Below, one piece after another: positions 16,737-28,642 of a DNA stretch of 64,000 nt. The stretch is from Cronobacter muytjensii ATCC 51329 (GTDB taxonomy: Bacteria; Pseudomonadota; Gammaproteobacteria; Enterobacterales; Enterobacteriaceae). The stretch is from NCBI RefSeq assembly GCF_001277195.1, contig NZ_CP012268.1:3472001-3536000 (forward strand), given 5' to 3'. The notes beneath the pieces are model-generated. The model was not told the DNA's origin, did no database searches, and saw only the letters and a program-made list of their open reading frames with translations. Within the stretch, counting starts at the first letter, position 1. The number at the start of each line of letters is the position of its first letter. A program made the position numbers and the translations under genes.

Positions 16737-16882
16737 AACAACGGAAATGGCAAGTGATTTTTAGATACTCCGTGCAAAAAGCGCACAGCGCGCCAAAAAA
16801 ACCTTTTTAACCATTAATAATCAAATAATTAAAAAATCATATTTTCTTTTTGAGACTCCTGTCGCTAAAAAAGATATAGTTA

Positions 16883-16892
16883 AGATATATCT
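16883..16892. promoter_or_regulatory. YqjI-type operator candidate (yqjI side)
   Basis: AGATATATCT is a perfect 10-bp palindrome 21 bp before the yqjI start codon. It shares GATATATC with the site near yqjH. Confidence 0.55.
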
Positions 16893-16913
16893 GTTATTAC
16901 CGGAGAACCTGCC

Positions 16914-17447
16914 ATGCGCTCAGACGATCGCCCCGCTTCACACGCCCGCCGCGAAGGCCGGCACGGCTCGGATGGTCACCGCCGCCCCCGTTTTTTTGGC
17001 AATGGCGAGCTGCGCCTGGTGATGCTGGATATCCTGTGCGGCGGCGCAAGCCACGGCTATGAGCTGATCAAAGCCATCGAAACGCTCACCGCCGGTCACT
17101 ACGCGCCAAGCCCTGGCGTGGTCTACCCGACGCTCGATGCGCTGGAGGCGCAGGGGTTTATCGTGCTGCATGAAGAGGAAAATGGCCGCAAGAAGATAGC
17201 GATCACCGATGCGGGCCGCGCGTGGCTTGCAGAAAACCGCGAGGCGCTTACCCATATTCAGACGCGCATACGGGCGCGCGCCATTGGTCATCAGTTGCGT
17301 AAAGATCCGCAGATGAAACGGGCGCTCGACAATATGAAAGCGGTGCTGGATTTAAAAGTGAACCAGGCGCAAATCAGCCCGGAGACGTTAAAGCAGATTA
17401 TCGGGATTATCGACCGCGCGGCGCTGGAGATTTCGCAGCTCGATTAA
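16914..17447 (+). CDS. yqjI: PadR-family metal-responsive regulator YqjI, with reduced metal-binding leader
   Basis: E. coli YqjI is a nickel-responsive repressor of yqjH and itself. This 177-residue protein keeps the PadR winged helix (GELRLVMLDILCGGASHGYELIKAI, then SPGVVYPTLDALEAQG) and the C-terminal helical part ending ALEISQLD. The N-terminal tail differs: in E. coli it is a long His/Cys-rich nickel-binding extension, here it is about 25 residues with a few His and Arg and no cysteine. Metal sensing may therefore be weaker or rely on other residues. CCGGAGAACC precedes the ATG. Confidence 0.9.
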   Translation: MRSDDRPASHARREGRHGSDGHRRPRFFGNGELRLVMLDILCGGASHGYELIKAIETLTAGHYAPSPGVVYPTLDALEAQGFIVLHEEENGRKKIAITDAGRAWLAENREALTHIQTRIRARAIGHQLRKDPQMKRALDNMKAVLDLKVNQAQISPETLKQIIGIIDRAALEISQLD

Positions 17448-17451
17448 GGAA

Positions 17452-17477
17452 AACGGCGGTGGCAGGCCACCGCCGTC
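17452..17477 (-). terminator. Terminator of the methyl-accepting chemotaxis gene
   Basis: ACGGCGGTGG / CCACCGCCGT form a perfect 10-bp stem. Read on the minus strand it is followed by TTTT, placing it directly after the stop codon of the chemoreceptor gene. On the plus strand no T-run follows, so yqjI may be stopped less efficiently. Confidence 0.75.
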
Positions 17478-17483
17478 GGGTCA

Positions 17484-19031
17484 TCAGGCGCTGAGACGGA
17501 ACACTTTAACCATCTCTTTTAAGTTATGCGCCTGGTCATTCAGGGAGGATGCCGCCGCTACGGATTCTTCCACCAGCGCGGAGTTCTGCTGCGTGGTGGT
17601 GTCAATCATGCCGATGGCGCTGTTGATCTGCGAAATGCCGTCGGTCTGTTCGCGGCTCGCCTGAGCGATTTCGCGCAGGATGGCGTCCATTTCGTCAACG
17701 TTTGTCACCATGCCGTTTAGCAAGCCGCTCGCCTTCTCGACCAGTTCCATCCCCTCACGCGTCTGGCCGGTAGAGTCTTCAATCAGCGCGCGAATTTCGC
17801 TCGCCGATGACGCGCTCTTCTGCGCAAGCTGGCGCACTTCCCCCGCCACCACGGCAAAACCGCGCCCGTGTTCGCCTGCTCGCGCCGCTTCCACCGCAGC
17901 GTTCAGCGCCAGAATGTTGGTCTGGAACGCAATGGCATCAATCAGATTGATAATGTCAGACATCCGATCCGATGTGCCGCGAATGACGCGCATTTTATCC
18001 GTCACCTGCTGCATCATTTCGCCGTTGCGTTTCACCACGCTCGCCGCGTCGGATGAGAGCCGCGTCGCTTCGCTGGTGTTATCAGCGGTGTTTTTAACGG
18101 TCGAGGTGATCTGCTCCATCGAGGCGGCGGTCTGCTCTACGGAGCTTGCCTGCTCTTCGGTACGCGCCGCCAGATCCTGGTTGCCCGCGACAATCTGCGA
18201 CGCGGCGCTGGAGATGCTTTCAGCGCTGTACTGCACCTCCTGCACAATCGCCTGCAGACGCTGCTTCATGTCCATCAGCGCGTGCAGCAGCACGCCCGTT
18301 TCGTCGCGACTCTTCACCTCAACCGAATGGGTCAGATCGCCTTCGGCAATCGCGCCGGCAAAGCGCACCGCCTGGCCGAGCGGGCGCGTAATCGCGCGCA
18401 CGATAAGCCAGCCCATCAGCGAGCCCAGCACGACGCACAGCAGCGTCAGCCCAACCAGCATGGCGCGGTTGCTGCGGAAATCTTTCGCGACCGTCACGCC
18501 CGCCTCACGCATATGGCTGTCCTGAATCTTAATCAGCGCCTGCACCCGCGATTTGTACTCTTCCTGGAGTTGCAGCGTGGTGGACATCATCTCCTCCATC
18601 GCCGCATTGCGGTCGTTACGCTTCACCGCATCGAGAATGCGAAAGCGCGAGGCCAGATATTGCTTACGCACATCGGCAATCTGCGCCAGCGCCTGACGCG
18701 AGGCGTCATCGGTCAGCGTGTTATTCAGATCCGTCAGCAGCGCGCTGATACGACCGCTAATCGCGCTCAGTTGCGCCTGCGACTGCTGCGTCCAGCGCTG
18801 ATTCTCGTCCATCAGCATTAATTGCTGCGTGCTGACGAAGCTCTGGAAATTCTCAATAAGCTGATTGGCTTTGACGGTAGTGGGATAATCCTTAACCACA
18901 ATCTGCTGAATATTATTATTCGCCTGGCTAAGACTACCGAGCGATAAACTGGCGCTGATGAGTAGAAGAACAATAAAGAAAGCAAAAGCGAAAATAAGCT
19001 TGGTGCGGATTTTTATATCGCGGATGGACAT
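17484..19031 (-). CDS. Methyl-accepting chemotaxis protein (transmembrane chemoreceptor)
   Basis: The 515-residue receptor has transmembrane helix 1 (about 10-31), a periplasmic four-helix-bundle sensor (about 32-188), transmembrane helix 2 (about 190-212), a HAMP region after ITRPLGQ, and a cytoplasmic signalling tip containing FQTNILALNAAVEAARAGEHGRGFAVVA. The ligand is not evident. The C-terminus ends MVKVFRLSA and lacks the NWETF-type pentapeptide that tethers CheR and CheB on major receptors, so it probably relies on other receptors for methylation. The start at 19031 (GGAGTGAAT upstream) excludes a 55-codon open extension. A FliA-type promoter lies upstream. Confidence 0.93.
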   Translation of the reverse strand: MSIRDIKIRTKLIFAFAFFIVLLLISASLSLGSLSQANNNIQQIVVKDYPTTVKANQLIENFQSFVSTQQLMLMDENQRWTQQSQAQLSAISGRISALLTDLNNTLTDDASRQALAQIADVRKQYLASRFRILDAVKRNDRNAAMEEMMSTTLQLQEEYKSRVQALIKIQDSHMREAGVTVAKDFRSNRAMLVGLTLLCVVLGSLMGWLIVRAITRPLGQAVRFAGAIAEGDLTHSVEVKSRDETGVLLHALMDMKQRLQAIVQEVQYSAESISSAASQIVAGNQDLAARTEEQASSVEQTAASMEQITSTVKNTADNTSEATRLSSDAASVVKRNGEMMQQVTDKMRVIRGTSDRMSDIINLIDAIAFQTNILALNAAVEAARAGEHGRGFAVVAGEVRQLAQKSASSASEIRALIEDSTGQTREGMELVEKASGLLNGMVTNVDEMDAILREIAQASREQTDGISQINSAIGMIDTTTQQNSALVEESVAAASSLNDQAHNLKEMVKVFRLSA

Positions 19032-19128
19032 ATTCACTCCGTTGAACGGGTTATTTAACGCTGGCGAAACGGAAATCGCAGCAATGGATAACGTGACCCA
19101 CCGAACCTCCGTGGATCGACAAAAGTCG

Positions 19129-19155
19129 TTATCGTCCGCCCGTTTTGTAACTTTA
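19129..19155 (-). promoter_or_regulatory. Sigma-28 (FliA) promoter for the chemoreceptor
   Basis: On the minus strand TAAA, a 15-bp spacer and GACGATAA are found, one mismatch from the FliA consensus TAAA-N15-GCCGATAA. It lies about 100 bp before the start codon. The rest of 19156-19430 is AT-rich with no gene seen. Confidence 0.8.
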
Positions 19156-19437
19156 TGAGTTTGATCGTTTTTCTCTTTGATAAACCCAATAAACAATAGC
19201 CATTAACTATTAATAAGCGGGGATTGATCGGCCAAATGTGCGCCAGATCACTTAATCGCGCAATTAATTACAGGGTGCCTGCCGCGGTTTTTTGAAGGGG
19301 TTCAGGAAGATGGGAAAAGTTATTGAAAAATAAGGGTTAATTTAAAAACATTTACTTAATTAATTATTAACAATAAATCAACATTATTGCCAGCAGCCAA
19401 AAGCGCACAAAAAGACAAATTTAAAGTGAGGGACATG

Positions 19438-19469
19438 CAAAAAAAGGCGGCTCTGCGCCGCCTTTTACC
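19438..19469 (-). terminator. Terminator of aer
   Basis: AAAAGGCGGC / GCCGCCTTTT with a short loop, followed on the minus strand by a T-run, lies directly after the aer stop codon. Confidence 0.85.
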
Positions 19470-19475
19470 GCGACA

Positions 19476-20999
19476 TTAATGCAATACCGTCACCGCGTCC
19501 TGCAAACGGCCGGCGCGATGTTTCACCATCGACGACACCTGCGCGCTCTCTTCCACCAGCGCCGCGTTTTTGCGGGTAATGGCATCCAGCTCCGCGACGG
19601 CGCGGGTGAGATCGGAAAGCCCGTCGGCCTGTTCAGTGGTCGCCTGGCTTATCTGGCCGATTAAGCGCGTGACGTTCTCCACCTGGTTGACGATATCCTG
19701 CATCGTGCGGCCCGCCTCATGCACCTGCACCGTACCGGATTCCACCTTGCTGGCGCTGGCATCGATAAGCTTGCGGATATCATTGGCGGCATTGGCGCTG
19801 CGGTTCGCCAGATGACGCACCTCGCCTGCCACCACGGCAAAGCCCTTGCCCTGCTCGCCCGCGCGCGCCGCTTCCACGGCGGCATTGAGCGCCAGGATAT
19901 TGGTCTGAAACGCGATATCGTTAATCAGCGCGGTGATGGAGCCGATGCGCTGAGTACTGTCGGCAATCTCATCCATCGTGTTAACCACGGTTTCCATCGT
20001 CTGTCCGCCGAGACGCGCCGCGTCGCTCGCCTCGCTGGAGAGCTTATCCGCCGCCGCCGCGGTGGCGGAGTTGTTCTGCACCGACGCCGCCATCTGGTTC
20101 ATGGTGGTGACGGTCTGCTGCACATTGACCACCGTCTGACGGGTGCGCTCGTTAAGATCGTCATTGCCGCGCGCCAGCGTTTCACTGCCGCTGCGTACGT
20201 TGTTGACCTGGCCTGACACGTCATTCATCAGCCAGCGGCACATTAATCCAAGCTGACCGATAGCGCGCAGCGTCACGCCAACTTCATCGATGCGGTGACG
20301 ATGCTCAATGCTTTGCGACTCCCCGGTGGCGATGCGCAGCGCCTGTCGCGCAACGTCCTCCACCGGGCGGACAATCTGCCACTCCAGCGCCGCGCCGCCG
20401 ATAAGCAGCATCACCGCCGCCGTCAGTACCGGCGCCAGCAGCGGCGTGCCGGTGCACGCCATCACCGCCATCCAGGCGATAAACAGCGCGGCCATCACGC
20501 CGCGAAGACGCCAGCGCAGCGGCAGCGCGGGCAGTTTGCCCCACCAGCCGTTACGCAGCACCAGTCCTTTAAACAGGCGGCGCGGCTTGCGGCCTTCACG
20601 CAGGGCTTTATAAAGCGGCTCCACTGCCGCTATCTCCTGCGCGCTGGCTTTGGTGCGAATCGACATATAGCCCGTCGTTTTGCCGCCGCGCACCATCGGG
20701 GCGACGTTGGCGCGCACCCAGTAGTGATCGCCGTTTTTGCAGCGGTTTTTCACGATCCCGGTCCAGGGCTCGCCCTGTTTCAGCGTGAACCACATATCGG
20801 CGAACGCGGCTTTCGGCATATCCGGGTGGCGCACCATATTGTGTGGGCTGCCGGTGAGCTCCTGAATCGTATAGCCGCTGACGTCAACGAAATCGTCGTT
20901 AGCGTGCGTGATATAGCTTTGCAGATCGGTGGTGGACATGAGCGTGGTGTCGTTAGCGAGCGCAACATCGCGCTGCGTAACGAACGGCTGAGAAGACAT
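19476..20999 (-). CDS. aer: Aerotaxis receptor Aer
   Basis: Aer senses redox state through FAD and steers cells towards favourable oxygen. The 507-residue protein has an N-terminal PAS domain (about 20-120, with STTDLQSYITHANDDFVDVSGY and HNMVRHPDMPKAAFADMW), a short membrane anchor (about 165-205), HAMP and a signalling domain with FQTNILALNAAVEAARAGEQGKGFAVVA. It lies upstream of the other chemoreceptor in the same direction. The ATG at 20999 gives the family start MSSQPFVTQRD. A FliA-type promoter is present. Confidence 0.96.
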   Translation of the reverse strand: MSSQPFVTQRDVALANDTTLMSTTDLQSYITHANDDFVDVSGYTIQELTGSPHNMVRHPDMPKAAFADMWFTLKQGEPWTGIVKNRCKNGDHYWVRANVAPMVRGGKTTGYMSIRTKASAQEIAAVEPLYKALREGRKPRRLFKGLVLRNGWWGKLPALPLRWRLRGVMAALFIAWMAVMACTGTPLLAPVLTAAVMLLIGGAALEWQIVRPVEDVARQALRIATGESQSIEHRHRIDEVGVTLRAIGQLGLMCRWLMNDVSGQVNNVRSGSETLARGNDDLNERTRQTVVNVQQTVTTMNQMAASVQNNSATAAAADKLSSEASDAARLGGQTMETVVNTMDEIADSTQRIGSITALINDIAFQTNILALNAAVEAARAGEQGKGFAVVAGEVRHLANRSANAANDIRKLIDASASKVESGTVQVHEAGRTMQDIVNQVENVTRLIGQISQATTEQADGLSDLTRAVAELDAITRKNAALVEESAQVSSMVKHRAGRLQDAVTVLH

Positions 21000-21051
21000 A
21001 ACGGCGTCCTTAGGCAGGTTATCCAATTGTTACTCTTTTTTCTGCTTTGTT

Positions 21052-21078
21052 ATGTCGGCGATATATAAATTATCTTTA
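21052..21078 (-). promoter_or_regulatory. Sigma-28 (FliA) promoter for aer
   Basis: TAAA, 15 bp and GCCGACAT on the minus strand resemble TAAA-N15-GCCGATAA, about 55 bp before the aer start. aer is a known FliA-dependent gene in E. coli. Confidence 0.78.
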
Positions 21079-21189
21079 GCTGTTAAATTCGATTCAGCTC
21101 GCAATTTGCGCGTTTGCCCGTTATTTTTTATGTCCCCCGTCGATAATTTACCATCGCGATAATTTACTTAAGTGAATAGTGCGTTTTTA

Positions 21190-22077
21190 TTATTCCAGCG
21201 TTTCCAGCGCAATATCGTTATGCGCCAGGATACAGCGGTTGCGACCACTATTTTTTCCGAAATACATGGCTTTATCTGCACGACCTATCGCCTCATGCAA
21301 TGTCTCTTGCGCCAGGACGCGGGTAAGGCCGCCGGTCGCCGTAACGCATAGCGTGTCGCCGTTAACAGCGAGCGGCTGGCAACGCAGGCTGTCGCAAAAA
21401 CGGACACCCGCACGGGCTGCAGCGTGCGGGGTTTCGGCCTCCAGCAGTGCGATAAACTCTTCGCCGCCGAAGCGATACACCCGCTCGCCAGGGCGCGCGG
21501 CGCTTTTCAGGCGCTGGGCTACCTGGCGCAACACATCGTCACCGGCGTTATGCCCGAGTGTGTCATTCACCTTTTTGAAGCGGTCGATATCAATAATCAG
21601 CAGCCACAGCGTCTCTTCACGCGCGCGGACATGGAGAAACGCGAAATCGTCATACAACAGGTGGCGCAACGGAAGGCCGGTCAGCGCGTCATGCAGGTTA
21701 CGCAGCGAGATCAGCTGCTGGCGGTAGTCATCCACGCTCGCCACGAACTGCTGCTGCGCCGCGTGATAAGCATACAGAGAAGCGGAATCGACCTGTTTAT
21801 CGGCGATAGCCTGTATTAACACGCGCGCTTTGCCGTGCATGTTTTTATGCGTGTCGTTAATGGTATCGATAAATCGGGTGTGCCGGGCCGCAATATTATC
21901 CCGTGAGGTTAACCACTGACAAAAGCGACAATAGTGATGAGACTGCGGATGAATAAAAGCATCATCCGGCTCGCTGCCTAATAATGCCAGCTCCAGGAAT
22001 TTACCCGTCCACGCATAATGTAATTTAACGGCCTGGTTTAATTCTTTTAATGATAAATCGATCTGTTCTAAATCCAT
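21190..22077 (-). CDS. Diguanylate cyclase with N-terminal zinc-binding CZB domain (DgcZ-like)
   Basis: It should make cyclic di-GMP from GTP. The 295-residue protein has an N-terminal chemoreceptor zinc-binding region (KLHYAW, HHYCRFCQW and HKNMH supply the His and Cys ligands, as in DgcZ/YdeH where zinc inhibits the enzyme) and a GGDEF domain from about 128, with DALTGLPLRHLL, DIDRFKKVNDTLGH and an intact RFGGEEF. The position 5 residues before GGEEF reads RPGE, so the inhibitory RxxD site is not canonical. It follows aer with 190 bp between. dgcZ-like identity is by architecture and similarity; it is not at the E. coli dgcZ locus. Confidence 0.9.
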   Translation of the reverse strand: MDLEQIDLSLKELNQAVKLHYAWTGKFLELALLGSEPDDAFIHPQSHHYCRFCQWLTSRDNIAARHTRFIDTINDTHKNMHGKARVLIQAIADKQVDSASLYAYHAAQQQFVASVDDYRQQLISLRNLHDALTGLPLRHLLYDDFAFLHVRAREETLWLLIIDIDRFKKVNDTLGHNAGDDVLRQVAQRLKSAARPGERVYRFGGEEFIALLEAETPHAAARAGVRFCDSLRCQPLAVNGDTLCVTATGGLTRVLAQETLHEAIGRADKAMYFGKNSGRNRCILAHNDIALETLE

Positions 22078-22269
22078 GCTGACCTCGTCAATCCAAAATC
22101 GCCGGCGTTATCCGAAAGCGTCAGAGCATAATAAATGACGCTAAAAGCCGCCTGGCGATAAATCAGTAAATAGCGCGATAGTTCCGGGGCGACCTGATTT
22201 CAAGGAATTATATAAAGAAACGCATCGGGTGAAATATCCGCCCCGCGGATGCGCGATGACAGCGCGCCG

Positions 22270-22288
22270 TCGCCCCATTCTGGTGCAA
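22270..22288. promoter_or_regulatory. NtrC-like enhancer site upstream of patA
   Basis: TCGCCCCATTCTGGTGCAA matches TTGCACC-N5-GGTGCAA at 12 of 14 positions. It lies about 145 bp before the sigma-54 promoter, a usual enhancer distance. The rest of 22078-22424 shows no convincing gene. Confidence 0.6.
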
Positions 22289-22424
22289 TGCGGCTCGAAC
22301 CCGCCTGCGACGCCTGCGTCAGCGGCAGCATGAAGCGCCGCAAGGCATTTTTAAGAATGATTTCATGCCGCGCCCCCTGAGGCTTCACAGCGGTTTATCC
22401 CGATTTTCGCGCTTTATGCCGGGG

Positions 22425-22440
22425 TGGCGCAAAGGCTGCA
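22425..22440 (+). promoter_or_regulatory. Sigma-54 promoter of patA
   Basis: TGGCGCAAAGGCTGCA has the invariant GG and GC dinucleotides 10 bp apart and is close to TGGCACG-N4-TTGCA. patA in E. coli is transcribed by sigma-54 RNA polymerase under nitrogen limitation. Confidence 0.78.
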
Positions 22441-22487
22441 ATACTTATCATCGGTATCATGTGATACGCGATCCAAAGGGGCTCATT

Positions 22488-26081
<3,594 letters not shown>

Positions 26082-26090
26082 GGGAAAACC

Positions 26091-26425
26091 TGACGGCGGG
26101 TGCGCTGCGCTTATCCGCCCTACGATTGAGGCTCCCTCATAGGATGTAGGGTGGGTAAGCGTAGCGCACCCACCTTTTATTTGCGCAGGCGAAGCAGACA
26201 TTACGTTGTAGGGTGGGTAAGCGAATGCGCACCCACCATTTTTAGCTCTGGCGAAGCTGACTTTAAACCGATGGTTTTACTCCGGCTAAAAAAAATCGGC
26301 CCATGAGGGCCGATTTCCGCCGGGAGCCGGGATTGCAAAGGGGGCGGCGGCGAGCCCCCTTTGCACGTTCGCGTGAGAGAAGCGCGCATAGAAACGCGGC
26401 GTGATGGCGAACGGAACGTGTTCAC
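26091..26425. repeat. Hairpin-rich unit, copy 1 of a tandem duplication
   Basis: This 335-bp unit is repeated almost identically 380 bp further on. In order it contains a REP-like palindrome (GGCGGGTGCG...TTATCCGCC), two GGGTGGGTAAGCG...CGCACCCACC hairpins, a perfect 9-bp stem AATCGGCCC / GGGCCGATT (26294-26315) and an 11-bp stem GCAAAGGGGGC / GCCCCCTTTGC (26335-26364). Short reading frames on either strand look like translated repeat and are not called as genes. Confidence 0.9.
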
Positions 26426-26470
26426 GACCCTCATATATTTACCCTGCCTCGCCGGTCCTCTTACGTTCTG

Positions 26471-26804
26471 TGACGGCGGGTGCGCTGCGCTTATCCGCCC
26501 TACGATTGAGGCTCCCTCATAGGATGTAGGGTGGGTAAGCGAAGCGCACCCACCTTTTATTTGCGCAGGCGAAGCAGACATTACGTTGTAGGGTGGGTAA
26601 GCGAATGCGCACCCACCATTTTTAGCTCTGGCGAAGCTGACTTTAAACCGATGGTTTTACTCCGGCTAAAAAAATCGGCCCATGAGGGCCGATTTCCGCC
26701 GGGAGCCGGGATTGCAAAGGGGGCGGCGGCGAGCCCCCTTTGCACGTTCGCGTGAGAGAAGCGCACATAGAAACGCGGCGTGATGGCGAACGGAACGTGT
26801 TCAC
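26471..26804. repeat. Hairpin-rich unit, copy 2 of a tandem duplication
   Basis: This 334-bp unit differs from copy 1 by about three changes: a T-to-A in the second hairpin, one A fewer in the run before AATCGGCCC, and a G-to-A near the right end. A unique 45-bp spacer separates the copies. The stem at 26673-26694 with an A-run on its left is a good rlmG terminator when read on the minus strand. A further REP-like piece (26829-26864) follows. Confidence 0.9.
26666..26694 (-). terminator. Probable rlmG terminator inside repeat copy 2
   Basis: Read on the minus strand, AATCGGCCC-TCAT-GGGCCGATT is followed by TTTTTT and then AGCC. It is the first strong hairpin with a T-run after the rlmG stop. 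The same structure is duplicated at 26286-26315. Confidence 0.75.
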
Positions 26805-26887
26805 CGCGCGCACATATTTCCTTCACTCCGACACGGCGGATGCGCCTTCGCTTACCCGCCTACAGAGCCACAACGGCGGGCGTGCCC

Positions 26888-28018
26888 TTACCGGCTCTTA
26901 CGCAGCTTCACCGCTTTCAAGACCACAAACTTATTGTTGGTCGCGATGGTCGTGCAATTGCCGAAAATCTTCTTCAGCTTGCGGAAATAATCGAGATGGC
27001 GGTTGCCGACGATGCGCAGCTCGCCGCCCCATTTCAGGCAGCGGCGGGCATCCTGAAACATCTGCCAGGCGATATGATCGGTAATGGCGTGCTGCTGATG
27101 AAACGGCGGGTTGCAGAGCACCGCGTGAAAGCTTTCCGGCTCAACGCCCGTCAGCGCGTTATTGACCTGGAAATCGCAGCGCGCGAGCGCGTCCGGCTGG
27201 TTGCTTTCAACATTCAGTCGGCTTGAGGCCACGGCCATATACGACTCGTCGACAAACCGCACCCGCGCCTGCGGGTTCTGCGCCAGGAGCGTCATACCGA
27301 TAACGCCGTTGCCGCAGCCGAGATCCACCATCTCCCCTTCCACCGCTTCCGGCAGATGCTGCATAAAGAAGCGCGCGCCAATATCCAGGGATGCGCGGGA
27401 AAACACGCTGGCGTGGTTATGAATCGTCCACGGGGTGCCGTCGAGTTTCCAGCTTAAAGTCTCGGGCGCGTCGTCAAGCGCCGGGGCATTGAACGCGCAA
27501 TGGATCAGACGCGCCTTTTTCCAGGCGAGCGTCGTGGTCGTCGGCCCTAAAATGCTCTCAAACAGCGCAAGCGTAGAGTTATGAATATCGCGCGCTTTGG
27601 CGCCCGCGATAATGCGCGTTTGCGGCGTCGCAACCTTACGCAGCGCACGCAACTGTTGCTCCAGCAGCGCGAGCTGTTTGGGGATTTTTATTAACACCAG
27701 CGCCGGCGCGGCGGGCAGCGGGCTCAGGCTGTCCTGCATCGTCACCCGTGATTCGTCGATATCATTCAGGCGCAGGTTATGGCGCGTGGCCTGATGCGCG
27801 ATAAAGGAGTCGTTGATGCTGACCGGGCGGGTGTGCGCAAGCGCGCAGGCGAGCGCGCCGAAGCTGTCGTTGAAAATCAGCACCGGGCCGCCAGGCTGTT
27901 CAACCTGTTGCAGCAGGTATTCATCCGCCGCTTCCCAGGCCTGCAGCGGCGTCTCTTCCGGCATTGGCGGAAAACGCTGCAGCGTCAGTGTTTGATTAAG
28001 TAACTCCACCTGGCTCAT
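26888..28018 (-). CDS. rlmG: 23S rRNA (guanine(1835)-N2)-methyltransferase RlmG
   Basis: RlmG methylates G1835 of 23S rRNA using S-adenosylmethionine. The 376-residue protein has a degenerate N-terminal methyltransferase-like domain and an active C-terminal one with DLGCGNGVIGM (SAM site) and the catalytic NPPFHQ motif of N-methyltransferases. The ATG at 28018 has GGAGGGCCG upstream. It is divergent from ygjP, as in E. coli (ygjO). Confidence 0.95.
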   Translation of the reverse strand: MSQVELLNQTLTLQRFPPMPEETPLQAWEAADEYLLQQVEQPGGPVLIFNDSFGALACALAHTRPVSINDSFIAHQATRHNLRLNDIDESRVTMQDSLSPLPAAPALVLIKIPKQLALLEQQLRALRKVATPQTRIIAGAKARDIHNSTLALFESILGPTTTTLAWKKARLIHCAFNAPALDDAPETLSWKLDGTPWTIHNHASVFSRASLDIGARFFMQHLPEAVEGEMVDLGCGNGVIGMTLLAQNPQARVRFVDESYMAVASSRLNVESNQPDALARCDFQVNNALTGVEPESFHAVLCNPPFHQQHAITDHIAWQMFQDARRCLKWGGELRIVGNRHLDYFRKLKKIFGNCTTIATNNKFVVLKAVKLRKSR

Positions 28019-28103
28019 CGGCCCTCCCGAATGGTAAAATCCGCGCGTTTTATCCCTTAATTACACCCCTGAGTAAACCTTTTTTTCACCCGCTGAGGCC
28101 GTG

Positions 28104-28616
28104 ATGACCACACTGACGTATCTCCAGGGCTACCCGGAATCGCTGCTTGCCCAGGTGCGCACGCTGATAGACCAGAATCGCCTCGGCGAGGTGCTGGAAA
28201 AGCGTTATCCGCACAAGCATCTGATTACCACCGATAAAGCGCTGTACGACTACGCGCAGGGGCTGAAAAACCGCTATCTGCGCAGCGCTCCGCCGCTGAA
28301 TAAAGTGGCCTATGACAACAAAATCCACGTGATGAAACACGCGCTCGGGCTGCATACCGCCATCTCACGCGTGCAGGGCGGGAAGCTGAAAGCGAAGGCG
28401 GAAATTCGCGTCGCTACGGTGTTTCGCCAGGCGCCGGAGGATTTTCTGCGGATGATCGTGGTGCATGAGCTGGCGCATATTAAAGAGAAAGCGCATAACA
28501 AAGCCTTTTATCAGCTTTGCTGCCATATGGAGCCGCAGTATCATCAGCTCGAATTCGACACCCGCCTGTGGCTGACTCAACTGACGCTTGCGCAAAGCGG
28601 CGGCCAGACGCCGTAG
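28104..28616 (+). CDS. ygjP: YgjP-type metallopeptidase (M48/SprT-like)
   Basis: The 170-residue protein carries a zinc-peptidase motif VVHELAHIKEKAHNKAF (HExxH plus a downstream His) in a DUF45-type fold. Its substrate is unknown. A GTG lies one codon earlier (28101), but the ATG at 28104 matches E. coli YgjP. The gene is followed 26 bp later by ygjQ and is probably co-transcribed. Confidence 0.92.
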   Translation: MTTLTYLQGYPESLLAQVRTLIDQNRLGEVLEKRYPHKHLITTDKALYDYAQGLKNRYLRSAPPLNKVAYDNKIHVMKHALGLHTAISRVQGGKLKAKAEIRVATVFRQAPEDFLRMIVVHELAHIKEKAHNKAFYQLCCHMEPQYHQLEFDTRLWLTQLTLAQSGGQTP

Positions 28617-28642
28617 CGCGAACTTTTTTGCAAGGATGCATC

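Noticed and set aside
22200..22388. 62-codon minus-strand frame and a tRNA-like GGTTCGAGCC segment upstream of patA
   Set aside because: No cloverleaf can be folded around the segment, and the frame lacks a ribosome binding site and overlaps the NtrC-like site.
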